From an uncultured Pseudoxanthomonas sp. (GTDB taxonomy: Bacteria > Pseudomonadota > Gammaproteobacteria > Xanthomonadales > Xanthomonadaceae), in the NCBI GenBank assembly GCA_946886405.1, contig CAMPIO010000011.1, positions 1 to 61,970 of the forward strand: a DNA stretch of 61,970 nucleotides, written 5' to 3'. Position 1 is the first letter of the stretch; every line of letters begins with the position of its first letter. The notes under the pieces were generated by a model. It did no database searches and was not told the DNA's origin. It saw only the letters and a program-made list of their open reading frames with translations. Of the stretch, positions 1-7,867 are shown one piece after another. The translations under genes and the position numbers were made by a program.

Positions 1-115
1 GCACCAGGATGTTGCGCATCCCGTAGAAGCTGAACCGCTCGCAGGCCTCGTTGCCGATGATGTAGGGAATCTGGCGGGGCATGCGGCCCTGGCTGGCTTC
101 TGCAGTCGTGCTCAT
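1..115 (-). CDS. POT/PTR2 family proton-dependent peptide transporter (N-terminal fragment)
   Basis: Only the first 38 codons are in the window; the gene runs off the left edge. The start is the ATG whose complement lies at 113-115. The visible residues include [20 protein letters not shown] followed by MRNILV, the conserved first transmembrane segment of major-facilitator peptide transporters (ERFSxYGMR signature), which import di- and tripeptides with protons across the inner membrane. The family call rests on this signature alone; substrate cannot be judged from the fragment. Confidence 0.8.
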   Translation of the reverse strand, partial: MSTTAEASQGRMPRQIPYIIGNEACERFSFYGMRNILV

Positions 116-263
116 CCGATCTTCCGGTGAAATAGTCCCGGAAGGGTACCGTATCCGCCCGCGCAGGGTCGAACCACCACATCGCCCGCATCAGGCGGAA
201 AGGGACTGGGACTGACCGCGATTGCGGGGCATCATGCGCCCCTGCCCTGTTCAGGAATTCCCC

Positions 264-2018
264 ATGCTGCGACCGCTCTGCGCCTCCCTGCTGCTCGCCC
301 TGGTGCCGCTGGCGAACGCCCAGTCCGCGTTGAGCACGGTGTCCGAGCGTTCGGGCTTCATCGAGACCGGTCGGTACGACGAAGTGACCGCGCTCTGCGA
401 CGCTTTTGCACGCCAGTATTCCAAGGCCGTCCGCTGCACCACGTTCGGCACCACGCCCGAAGGAAGGCCGATGAAGGCATTGGTCGCCTCCACCAGCGGC
501 GCCCTGACGCCGGAACAGGCACAGCGGCGCGGGCTGCCGGTGGTGCTGGTCCAGGGCGGCATCCATGCGGGCGAGATCGATGGCAAGGACGCGGGTTTTC
601 TTGCATTGCGCGAAGTGCTGGAAGGCAAGGCCGCAGCCGGCGTGCTGGACAAGCTGGTCTGGGTGTTCGTGCCGGTGTTCAACGTGGATGGCCATGAGCG
701 TTTCGGTGCGTGGAACCGACCGAACCAGCGCGGCCCGAAGGAAATGGGCTGGCGCACCACCGCGCAGAACTACAATCTCAACCGCGACTACCTGAAAGCC
801 GATACACCCGAGATGCAGGCGATGCTGCAACTGGTGCAGCGCTGGGATCCGCTCGTCACCGTCGACCTGCATGCCACCAACGGTGCACAGTTCGAGCACG
901 ACATCTCCATCCAGGTCGAACCCGTGCACGCCGGCGATGCCGGCTTGCGCAAGGCCGGCCTCGCGCTGCGTACGGGCGTGATCGACGATCTGGCGAAGCA
1001 AGGTTCGCTGCCGCTGCCCTACTACCCTTCGTTCGTCGTGCAGGACGACCCCACCTCCGGCTTCGAGGATGGCGTGCCACCGCCGCGCTTTTCGCATGGC
1101 TACTACCTGCTCCGGAACCGCATCGCGATGCTGGTCGAGACGCATTCGTGGAAGGAGTACCCGGTCCGGGTCCGCATCACCCGCAACACGGTGGTGTCCG
1201 TGCTTGAGCATGTCGCGCGCGAAGGCACCGCGTGGCGAACCGCTGCGACGCAGGCGGACGCTGCAGCGGCCTCGCTGGGTGGCCAACAGGAGCCGCTGAC
1301 CTATATCGCCGCGCCCACGGCGCGCACGGTGGACTTCCGCGGCTACGCTTACACGCGCACGAAGTCCGACGTCTCCGGCGCCCTGATGACGCGCTACGAC
1401 GAGACGACGCCGCAGCTATGGAACGTGCCGCTGAAAGACGACATCGTGCCGGGCATCGTGGCCACGGCGCCGAAGGCCGGCTATGTGGTGCCTGCCGCCG
1501 ATGCGGCATGGGTCGCCGCCGTGCTGAAGACACATGGCCTCAGCTATCGTCAGTTGGGCAAGCCGTGGCAAGGCGATGCGGAAGCGTTCCGGGCGACCAA
1601 GGCCGGTTTCGGCGCGGGCTCTGTCGAAACCCACCAGCGACTGACGGTCGAGGGCACCTGGCGGCGTGAAGCGCGGACCGCGCCGACCGGCTCGCTCTTC
1701 GTGCCGATCGCCCAGCCGAAGTCACGCCTGGTGATGGCCCTGCTGGAGCCGCTGGCACCCGACTCCCTGCTCGCGTGGGGGCGCTTCAACAATGCGTTCG
1801 AACGCAAGGAATACATGGAGGACTACGTCGCGGAGGCCGTGGCCCGCGAGATGCTGCGCGATCCCGCAGTGAAGGCCGAATTCGAGCAGAAGCTGCGCGA
1901 GGACAAGGCGTTCGCCGCAGATCCCAACGCGCGCCTGGAGTTCTTTTACCGCCGCCACCCTTCATGGGACGAGCGTTACCAGGTGTATCCCGTATTGCGC
2001 GTCGATACGGCCCCGTAA
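264..2018 (+). CDS. Secreted M14-family zinc carboxypeptidase
   Basis: A 584-residue protein if started at ATG 264, which gives a clean signal peptide (MLRPLCASLLLALVPLANAQ); an upstream in-frame ATG at 222 would put 14 odd residues before it. The M14 fold is visible: zinc ligands in GGIHAGEIDGKDAG (HxxE), a third His in VDLHATNG, the substrate-binding NYNLNRDYLK stretch, and the general-base Glu region RNRIAMLVETHSWKEY. Expected to be exported and to trim C-terminal residues from peptides in the periplasm or medium. About 270 residues follow the catalytic domain, a layout common in secreted M14 proteins of Xanthomonadaceae; their role is unknown. It stands alone between the divergent transporter and a repeat element. 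Confidence 0.88.
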   Translation: MLRPLCASLLLALVPLANAQSALSTVSERSGFIETGRYDEVTALCDAFARQYSKAVRCTTFGTTPEGRPMKALVASTSGALTPEQAQRRGLPVVLVQGGIHAGEIDGKDAGFLALREVLEGKAAAGVLDKLVWVFVPVFNVDGHERFGAWNRPNQRGPKEMGWRTTAQNYNLNRDYLKADTPEMQAMLQLVQRWDPLVTVDLHATNGAQFEHDISIQVEPVHAGDAGLRKAGLALRTGVIDDLAKQGSLPLPYYPSFVVQDDPTSGFEDGVPPPRFSHGYYLLRNRIAMLVETHSWKEYPVRVRITRNTVVSVLEHVAREGTAWRTAATQADAAAASLGGQQEPLTYIAAPTARTVDFRGYAYTRTKSDVSGALMTRYDETTPQLWNVPLKDDIVPGIVATAPKAGYVVPAADAAWVAAVLKTHGLSYRQLGKPWQGDAEAFRATKAGFGAGSVETHQRLTVEGTWRREARTAPTGSLFVPIAQPKSRLVMALLEPLAPDSLLAWGRFNNAFERKEYMEDYVAEAVAREMLRDPAVKAEFEQKLREDKAFAADPNARLEFFYRRHPSWDERYQVYPVLRVDTAP

Positions 2019-2032
2019 AGCCGGGTCGCCCT

Positions 2033-2128
2033 TGTAGGAGCGAAGTAAGTCGCGACCACGCACCACCAGCGCTGGTGAAATTTCGACCACGCGTTGGATG
2101 TGCGGTCGCGACTTACGTCGCTCCTACA
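2033..2128. repeat. Intergenic inverted repeat, family A (TGTAGGAGCGA...)
   Basis: The left arm starts TGTAGGAGCGAAGTAAGTCG and the right arm ends CGACTTACGTCGCTCCTACA; they are inverted copies around a roughly 40-bp loop. The element lies between the M14 peptidase and the convergent glutathione transferase gene. The same arms recur at four other places in the window. A folded RNA here could act as a bidirectional transcription end. Confidence 0.85.
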
Positions 2129-2147
2129 GAAGCGCAAAAAAGCTCGC

Positions 2148-2900
2148 TCAGCCAAGCCGCCGCAGCCCGTAACGCGCCGGCGCATTGCCGCAGGTGGTCT
2201 CGGTGAGCGGTGCGCCCATTGCAGCCAGCACGCCCCGCTGTTCCGATAGCGGCGTGCGCAGCATGCCGTCTTCGTAGGTCGCCAGCGCGCGAAACGCCGG
2301 CAGCGCCCATGCGCGCTCCAGGAAGGCGGACATGCGCGGCCAGCGTTCCGCATCCACCTGGTAGCGTACGAACACCGCATTGCGGAAGAACGCCGCCACA
2401 CCGACATCGGCGATGGAAAGTTCGCCAAAGATCCAGCCCTGCCCGGGCAGTTGCGCTTCCAGGTAGTCCAGCGCGACCGGCAATTCCTCCTCGCGCGCCT
2501 TGCGCACGACGTCCTCGTCGGTGCCTTCGTTGAACAGGAAGCGGCGCACGCCTTTCTGGAAGAACATGCGCCAGACGATGACATCGCCCAACTGGGAATC
2601 GGCGTACTCCTCCAGCCAGCGCGCCTTCGCACGCTGGACGGGATCGGCGGGATACAGAGGAGTCTCTGGAAAGCGGTCCTGCAGGTATTCGCAGATCACC
2701 GTGGAATCGTTGAGCACCAGATCTCCGTCGAGCAGCACCGGAATGCGCCTCAACGGACTGAGTCGGCTGAACTCCTCATCACCCACGAACGGCGCGATCG
2801 GGTCGATGCGGTACGGGATGCCTTTCAGCTCCAGGCACACCAGCACCTTGCGCACGTAAGGCGACAGATAGTTGCCGATGATCGTCAGCGGTTCGCTCAT
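2148..2900 (-). CDS. Glutathione S-transferase family protein
   Basis: A 250-residue protein starting MSEPLTIIGNYLSPYVRKVL. The N-terminal thioredoxin fold (residues 1 to about 80) carries the SPYVRK active-site helix start, the cis-Pro strand RIPVLLDGD and the glutathione-binding Asp-Ser-Thr (LNDSTVICEYL). The all-helical C-terminal domain follows, including GELSIADVGVAAFF. It should conjugate or reduce small electrophiles with glutathione in the cytoplasm; the substrate is unknown. It is convergent with the M14 peptidase across an inverted repeat. A longer open frame continues upstream to 3302 but has no GST homology, so the ATG at 2900 is the start. Confidence 0.9.
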   Translation of the reverse strand: MSEPLTIIGNYLSPYVRKVLVCLELKGIPYRIDPIAPFVGDEEFSRLSPLRRIPVLLDGDLVLNDSTVICEYLQDRFPETPLYPADPVQRAKARWLEEYADSQLGDVIVWRMFFQKGVRRFLFNEGTDEDVVRKAREEELPVALDYLEAQLPGQGWIFGELSIADVGVAAFFRNAVFVRYQVDAERWPRMSAFLERAWALPAFRALATYEDGMLRTPLSEQRGVLAAMGAPLTETTCGNAPARYGLRRLG

Positions 2901-3094
2901 GCAGGGACTCCCATGGGTACGGACAGCCTGCGCAGGCCGCAATGCCAGGTCAAGCCCGTTCCCGGCCCATCGCCGTCGCAATGCGGAAGAACGAGAGAGG
3001 GCGCGTCCGCGCGATCCTGCTTCCTGCGTTGACGAACCATTACGTCCGTCGCCCGTAAGCTGGCGACCCATTACCGCCATCCGAGGAGCGCGCC

Positions 3095-4102
3095 ATGTTC
3101 CGTCTGTTGCCGACCACGGTCTGCCTGCTCGCCCTCGCCGCCTGCCAGTCCCCCGCCACGGCGCCGACACCCGACGGCACGCCCACGTCATCGCAGCCCG
3201 CCGCTGTGATCCAGGGTCGCGCCCTCTATCTGCAACGCATCGCGCCACCGCCCGGCGCGGTGTTGAGCGTGCAGTTGATCGACAACCAGCTCGCCGACAC
3301 ACCCGCCGCCGTGATCGCCAGCGCGGAATTCACCGACGTGCAGGGGCCTCCCTTCGCCTTCTCCCTGCCCTACGACCCTGCCAAGCTTCGGCCGAACGGA
3401 CAGTACGGCCTGCATGCCGGCCTGCGCGACGGAGAGGGCAAGCTCTGGTTCGTCACCGATACACGCGTGCCGGTGACGCCGGGATCGGCGAAGCCCGTGG
3501 AATTCCGCATGGTGCAGGCCGGTACCGATCCGGCCATCGCCCCCGCCACCACCTATTGGCAATGCGGTGACCAGCGCATCAGTGCGCGTTTCGACACGGC
3601 CATGCATCAGGTAGCGCTGCACGTCGGCGGCAAGGTGCTGACCCTGCCACATGCCGCAAGTGCCTCTGGTGCGCGCTACGCGGACGCGGCCGGCAACACG
3701 TTCTGGAGCAAGGGCATGGAAGCCACCCTGACGCTCGCGGGCGCGGCCGACCAGCCCTGCCGGCAGACGGATCAGGGCTCGCCGTGGGATGCCGCCAAGG
3801 CGCGTGGCAGCGTATTCCGGGGTATCGGCACCGAGCCCGGCTGGTCCGTGGAGGTCGGTGGCGGGGCGTCGCCGCGTCTGTGGGCAGAGTTGGACTACGG
3901 CGAGCTCGAGATCGATGTGCCCGGAACACGCAGGACGGCCGAAGGCTATGTCGGCAGCACCCGCGATGGCCGGGCGGTGTCACTTGTCACGAAAAAGGAA
4001 CATTGCAACGACGGCATGAGCGACAACGAGTATCCCGCCTCGGTGATCCTGACCGTTGGCGGCAAGACCTATCGCGGCTGCGGCCGCTTCCTGACGGAAT
4101 GA
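3095..4102 (+). CDS. YbaY/MliC-like composite lipoprotein
   Basis: A 335-residue lipoprotein: signal peptide MFRLLPTTVCLLALAAC with a lipobox ending LAAC (Cys17), preceded by an AGGAG ribosome site. Three parts can be seen. Residues about 35-145 match YbaY-type lipoproteins (VIQGRALYLQRIAPPPGAVL, then LPYDPAKLRPNGQYGLHAGL). Residues about 150-215 look like the MliC/YdhA lysozyme-inhibitor fold (YWQCGDQRISARFD to TFWSKGMEATLTLAG). The C-terminal 100 residues resemble COG3650 (STRDGRAVSLVTKKEHCNDG, SVILTVGGKTYRGCGRFL). It probably sits at the inner face of the outer membrane. Domain names come from pattern recognition; the first is firmest. The gene lies 7 bp before the ribonuclease gene and may be cotranscribed with it. 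Confidence 0.75.
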   Translation: MFRLLPTTVCLLALAACQSPATAPTPDGTPTSSQPAAVIQGRALYLQRIAPPPGAVLSVQLIDNQLADTPAAVIASAEFTDVQGPPFAFSLPYDPAKLRPNGQYGLHAGLRDGEGKLWFVTDTRVPVTPGSAKPVEFRMVQAGTDPAIAPATTYWQCGDQRISARFDTAMHQVALHVGGKVLTLPHAASASGARYADAAGNTFWSKGMEATLTLAGAADQPCRQTDQGSPWDAAKARGSVFRGIGTEPGWSVEVGGGASPRLWAELDYGELEIDVPGTRRTAEGYVGSTRDGRAVSLVTKKEHCNDGMSDNEYPASVILTVGGKTYRGCGRFLTE

Positions 4103-4109
4103 TGCACGC

Positions 4110-4679
4110 ATGAGTCGACGTTCCCGCGCCCGGCGCCAGAGCCGCCAACGCCTTCCCCTGTTCGCCGTCCTTGCGCTGCTCGTGCTGGGTGCTGGCGCCT
4201 GGTGGTGGTCGCAACGCGACGACGTGCCAGCCACCTCGCCAACCACGTCCGAGGAGATTCCCGATTCCCGGCATACCAGCGAGGTACTGGCGTTGCCGCC
4301 GGTGGAGCAGACACGCCCGGGGGAACTCGCCAGCGACGTGCCCCTCGTCGCATCGCCCGCCGCGACGCCCGCACCGCGTCCCGCCCAAATGCTCCCTGCG
4401 TTCCTGCCGCCAGAAGCACAGCACACGCTGACACTGATCCAGCGGGGCGGTCCCTTCCCCCACCGCCAGGACGGCAGCGTTTTCCAGAACCGCGAGGGAC
4501 GTCTGCCGCGACAGCCGGGCGGCTACTACCGCGAGTACACCGTCGACACCCCCGGCCTTGACCACCGTGGGACGCGGCGCATCGTCACCGGTGGAAAGCC
4601 ACCGCGCGAGTACTACTACACCGACGATCACTACGAGAGCTTCCGGCGGTTCGAGATCGGCAGGGGAAGCACCCCATGA
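4110..4679 (+). CDS. RNase Sa/barnase-type guanyl-specific ribonuclease, membrane-anchored
   Basis: A 189-residue protein. Residues 1-15 are strongly basic, 16-33 form a transmembrane or uncleaved signal segment, 34-100 are a Pro/Ala/Thr-rich linker, and about 101-182 are the microbial ribonuclease domain. Active-site residues of RNase Sa align: Glu142 (in REYTVDTPG), Arg153 (in DHRGTRRIV) and His174 (in YYTDDHYESF), so the enzyme looks intact. It would cleave RNA after guanine outside the cytoplasm. The next gene encodes a barstar-type inhibitor and overlaps this one by 4 nt (ATGA), as expected for a toxic nuclease with its immunity protein. Confidence 0.9.
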   Translation: MSRRSRARRQSRQRLPLFAVLALLVLGAGAWWWSQRDDVPATSPTTSEEIPDSRHTSEVLALPPVEQTRPGELASDVPLVASPAATPAPRPAQMLPAFLPPEAQHTLTLIQRGGPFPHRQDGSVFQNREGRLPRQPGGYYREYTVDTPGLDHRGTRRIVTGGKPPREYYYTDDHYESFRRFEIGRGSTP

Positions 4680-5110
4680 GCGATTCCGGATTCGATCCCG
4701 GCCTTGCCGATCCCGCGCGCGCAGGCGTCTTCTTCGTCACCGAGGACGATCTCGGACCGCTGTCGGCGGTCGGTCGCGACGCGGGACTGCTGGCGCGCCG
4801 CATCGATCTGTCCGGCTGCGACAGCAAATCCGCCCTGCTGCTGCGCATCGCGACGGTCCTCGACTTCCCGCAGACATCGGGCCGAAACTGGGACGCCCTG
4901 TCCGACAGCCTGCGCGATCTGTCCTGGCTGGAAGCCCCCGGCTACGTGCTGCTGTTCGAGCAGGCGCATGAACTGCGCGAACGCGCGGAAGACGATTTCG
5001 ACACCCTGCTCGACATTCTGGACGAGGCCTCGCAGGCCTGGGCTGTTGAAGAGGTACCTTTCTGGGCCTTCATCGCCCTGCCCGAAGAGGATTTCCCGGA
5101 CCTGCAATAG
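4676..5110 (+). CDS. Barstar family ribonuclease inhibitor
   Basis: A 144-residue cytoplasmic protein with no signal peptide. The barstar core runs from about residue 42 (LLARRIDLSGCDSKSALLLR) through SGRNWDALSDSLRDLSWL, the helix that plugs the ribonuclease active site in barstar, to PFWAFIALPEEDF. It should bind and block the ribonuclease encoded immediately upstream, protecting the cell before export. The start ATG overlaps the ribonuclease stop codon, so translation is probably coupled. About 40 residues precede the core, longer than Bacillus barstar (about 90 residues in total). Confidence 0.9.
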   Translation: MSDSGFDPGLADPARAGVFFVTEDDLGPLSAVGRDAGLLARRIDLSGCDSKSALLLRIATVLDFPQTSGRNWDALSDSLRDLSWLEAPGYVLLFEQAHELRERAEDDFDTLLDILDEASQAWAVEEVPFWAFIALPEEDFPDLQ

Positions 5111-5150
5111 CGGCCCGGGCAGTGGCCGCGCCGATCTGCGAAAATGCCGC

Positions 5151-6527
5151 ATGCTCGATTTCACTTCTCTTCCACTGGCACCCGGTCTGCAGCAGGGTGT
5201 CCAGGCGCTGGGCTACACCCGGCCTACCCCCATCCAGGCACGCAGCCTGCCCGCCATCCTTGAAGGGCGCGATGTCATTGCGCAGGCGCCGACCGGCAGC
5301 GGAAAGACGGCGGCGTTCGGCCTGGGCCTGTTGCACAAACTCGATATCGCCACGGTGCGCACGCAGGCGCTGGTGCTGTGCCCGACACGCGAGCTGGCCG
5401 ACCAGGTGGCGCAACAACTGCGCAAACTGGCCGTCGGCATCCCGAACCTGAAAGTGCTGACGCTCTGCGGCGGCATGCCGCTGGAGCCGCAGCTGCGCTC
5501 GCTGGAAGCGCATGACCCGCATGTCGTGGTCGGCACGCCCGGCCGCATCCAGGAACTGCTGCGCAAGAAGGCCCTGCACCTGGGCAGCGTGCGCACACTC
5601 GTACTGGACGAAGCCGACCGCATGCTCGACATGGGCTTCGAGGAACCGATCCGCGAGATCACCGGCAAGACGCCGAAGGATCGCCAGAGCCTGCTGTTCT
5701 CGGCCACCTTCACCGACGCCATTCGCGAAATCGCCCGCAACACACTGCGCGATCCCCTGGAGGTCACGGTGGATGCGGCGCAGGAACAGGCGGTGATCGA
5801 GCAGCGCTTCGTGCGCGTCGAGCCGGAACGCAAGCAGGTCGCGCTGGCCGGCCTGCTGGCGCAGCGCGGCGTGGATTCGTGCGTGGTGTTCTGCAACATG
5901 CGCAAGGACGTGGACGAAGTGGCCGACTCGCTGCAGCACTTCGGTTTCTCCGCGCTGGCCCTGCATGGCGACATGGAACAGCGCGACCGCGACGAAGTGC
6001 TGGTGCGCTTCGCCAACCGCAGCTGCAATGTCCTGGTCGCCAGCGACGTGGCCGCGCGCGGCCTGGACATCGAGGACCTGGCGCTGGTCGTCAACTACGA
6101 CATGCCCAGCGACGCCGACACCTACGTGCACCGCATCGGCCGCACCGGTCGCGCCGGGCGTGGCGGACTTGCGATCAGCCTGTGCACGCCGCGCGAACTG
6201 CCGCGGGCCACGGCGATCGAGGAACGCCTGGGCGCCCCACTGCTGTGGGACCGTAGCGTCCCGCCTGCGCCGAAGGCCAATACCGCACCGCCCGCCACGA
6301 TGACGACCCTGCGCATCGATGCCGGCAAGACCGACAAGCTGCGTCCCGGCGACGTGCTGGGCGCGCTGACCGGCGACGCTGGCCTGTCCGCGTCCGCCAT
6401 CGGCAAGATCAATGTGTTCGCCACGCGCACCTACGTGGCCGTCGCGCGCGACAAGGCCGCCGCCGCGCTGTCGCGGCTCAACGCCGGCAGGATCAAGGGC
6501 CGCAGCTTCCGCGTGCGGAAGCTCTGA
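5151..6527 (+). CDS. dbpA: ATP-dependent RNA helicase DbpA
   Basis: A 458-residue DEAD-box helicase. Motifs in order: Q motif (GYTRPTPIQ), Walker A (APTGSGKTAAF), PTRELA, TPGRI, DEAD (VLDEADRMLDMGFEE), SATFTD, then the second RecA domain with VFCNMRK, ASDVAARGLDIEDL and HRIGRTGRAG. The last 75 residues form the small RNA-binding domain typical of DbpA (LRPGDVLGALTGDAGLSASAIGKINVF), which binds hairpin 92 of 23S rRNA during 50S subunit assembly. The ATG at 5151 is the conserved start (MLDFTSLPLAPGLQQGV). It follows barstar by 40 bp in the same direction. Confidence 0.95.
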   Translation: MLDFTSLPLAPGLQQGVQALGYTRPTPIQARSLPAILEGRDVIAQAPTGSGKTAAFGLGLLHKLDIATVRTQALVLCPTRELADQVAQQLRKLAVGIPNLKVLTLCGGMPLEPQLRSLEAHDPHVVVGTPGRIQELLRKKALHLGSVRTLVLDEADRMLDMGFEEPIREITGKTPKDRQSLLFSATFTDAIREIARNTLRDPLEVTVDAAQEQAVIEQRFVRVEPERKQVALAGLLAQRGVDSCVVFCNMRKDVDEVADSLQHFGFSALALHGDMEQRDRDEVLVRFANRSCNVLVASDVAARGLDIEDLALVVNYDMPSDADTYVHRIGRTGRAGRGGLAISLCTPRELPRATAIEERLGAPLLWDRSVPPAPKANTAPPATMTTLRIDAGKTDKLRPGDVLGALTGDAGLSASAIGKINVFATRTYVAVARDKAAAALSRLNAGRIKGRSFRVRKL

Positions 6528-6541
6528 AAGCGCGCCCATGC

Positions 6542-6707
6542 TGTAGCAGCGACGTGAGTCGCGACCGCACGGCGTGAGTGGCCGTGCCTGACCCTGGGTA
6601 CCGCGAAACATGTGCGGACCAGCCACGGCTGCCGTCGGCCACCGTCCGGAATGATCGGGTTGCAATGGCTTTCCCGGTTGGCGGTCGCGACTCACGTCGC
6701 TCCTACA
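6542..6707. repeat. Intergenic inverted repeat, family A
   Basis: The left arm (from 6542) reads TGTAGCAGCGACGTGAGTCG and the right arm ends CGACTCACGTCGCTCCTACA at 6707, with about 110 bp between. It lies downstream of dbpA and before the cold-shock gene terminator. It is a longer-spaced member of the family also present at 2033, 12729, 17066 and 17385. Confidence 0.8.
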
Positions 6708-6730
6708 ACAGCGTTGACCACACAAACAAA

Positions 6731-6756
6731 AACGCCGGTGCTTGCGCACCGGCGTT
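6731..6756. terminator. Rho-independent terminator, likely bidirectional (csp and dbpA)
   Basis: A perfect 11-bp stem AACGCCGGTGC/GCACCGGCGTT with a 4-nt loop TTGC, followed by TTTTCTT on the plus strand and with A-rich sequence before it (T-rich on the minus strand). It sits between the convergent dbpA and cold-shock genes and can end both transcripts. Confidence 0.9.
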
Positions 6757-6784
6757 TTCTTGAACCGTCTGGTTCAGCGCTGGA

Positions 6785-6994
6785 TTACAGCGGCTGCACC
6801 TGGTCGGCCTGCATGCCCTTCTGGCCCTGCACGGCGACGAAGGAGACCGCCTGGCCTTCCTTCAGCGACTTGAAGCCATTGCCCTGGATCGAGCGGAAGT
6901 GCACGAACAGGTCGGGGCCGCTCTGCGGGGTGATGAAGCCGAAGCCCTTGGCGTCGTTGAACCACTTGACGGTACCGGTCTGACGATCAGACAT
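6785..6994 (-). CDS. Cold shock domain protein (CspA family)
   Basis: A 69-residue protein starting [20 protein letters not shown], the full length of a single cold-shock OB fold. Both RNA-binding motifs are present: RNP1 (KGFGFITP) and RNP2 (DLFVHF). It binds single-stranded RNA or DNA and acts as an RNA chaperone. A good AGGAG site lies 9 nt upstream of ATG 6994. The upstream in-frame ATG at 7030 adds 12 residues without family similarity and is rejected. Which csp paralog it is cannot be told from this sequence. Confidence 0.95.
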   Translation of the reverse strand: MSDRQTGTVKWFNDAKGFGFITPQSGPDLFVHFRSIQGNGFKSLKEGQAVSFVAVQGQKGMQADQVQPL

Positions 6995-7305
6995 CTTTAC
7001 TAACTCCTGAAACATGGATGAAAGGACCACAACCCCGGCATGAGACCGGGACGGGACTGGGTTTGCAGGCGTTGGTAAAGCGGGAAGATGTAGCAGATGT
7101 ATCTACCGCATCAGGCTCACGATTCACGGTGACCCTGGCAAGCACAGTGCCGCGCACTCTACCGGGCTTTTCACGTAAAAGCGAATCCCTTTTTCGAGAA
7201 AGCTGAACAGGGCTCTTCCCTGCGGCATCCGTAACCGACTGCAGACGTCGGCTGGACGACTCCGCCGCCGGCGTATGATGGCGCCCCTTTTGCCGAACCC
7301 CCGCC
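6995..7305. other. Divergent intergenic region between csp and yaeQ-like gene
   Basis: About 310 bp without a gene. Cold-shock genes usually carry a long structured 5' leader RNA, and this space is large enough for one on the minus strand. It is more A/T-rich near 7080-7200 (CACGTAAAAGCGAATCCC, then TTTTTCGAGAAAG). It must hold both promoters; I could not identify either with confidence, nor a clear cold-box sequence. Confidence 0.5.
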
Positions 7306-7863
7306 ATGGCGCTCAAGTCCACCGTCGTCAAAGCCGAATTGCAGATCAGCGACATGGACCGGCATTACTACGGCACCCATGGCCTGACCCTGGCGCAGCA
7401 TCCCTCCGAAACCGATGAGCGGCTGATGGTCCGGCTGATCGCCTTCGCCCTGATGGCGCAGGACCGCCTGGAATTCGGCAAGGGACTGAGCAACGAGGAA
7501 GAGCCCGACCTGTGGCGCAAGGACTACACCGGGCTGATCGAACAATGGATCGACCTTGGCCAGCCTGACGAATCCCGCATCCGCAAGGCCTGCGGAAGGG
7601 CCAACGAGGTCATCGTGGTCAATTACGGGGGCCGCGCCGCCGATCTCTGGTGGGACAGGAATGCGGCCTTGCTGTCCCGCCACCGCAACCTGACCGTGCT
7701 GGACATCGCGCCGGAATCAGTGGAAGCCATCACGACCCTCATGGTCCGCAGCATGCGCTTCAACGTGATGATCCAGGACGGCGAGATGCAGTGGATGACC
7801 GACGACCAGCTGGTCAGCGTCGTCCCGTCCGTCCGCCAGGCGGGTCTCGCCCGGGCCGCCTGA
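7306..7863 (+). CDS. yaeQ: YaeQ family protein
   Basis: A 185-residue protein matching the YaeQ family over its whole length: start MALKSTVVKAELQISDMDRH, the central MVRLIAFALMAQDRLEFGKGLS, and RANEVIVVNYGGRAADLWW. The fold resembles PD-(D/E)XK nucleases; in enterobacteria it was first noted for suppressing an RfaH defect and its true function is uncertain. The gene ends 4 bp before the next gene on the same strand, so the two are probably cotranscribed. Confidence 0.9.
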   Translation: MALKSTVVKAELQISDMDRHYYGTHGLTLAQHPSETDERLMVRLIAFALMAQDRLEFGKGLSNEEEPDLWRKDYTGLIEQWIDLGQPDESRIRKACGRANEVIVVNYGGRAADLWWDRNAALLSRHRNLTVLDIAPESVEAITTLMVRSMRFNVMIQDGEMQWMTDDQLVSVVPSVRQAGLARAA

Positions 7864-7867
7864 GCGC

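Noticed and set aside
5070..6749. A 559-codon frame opposite dbpA
   Set aside because: Low-complexity His/Arg/Gln-rich shadow of the helicase gene; no recognisable motif.
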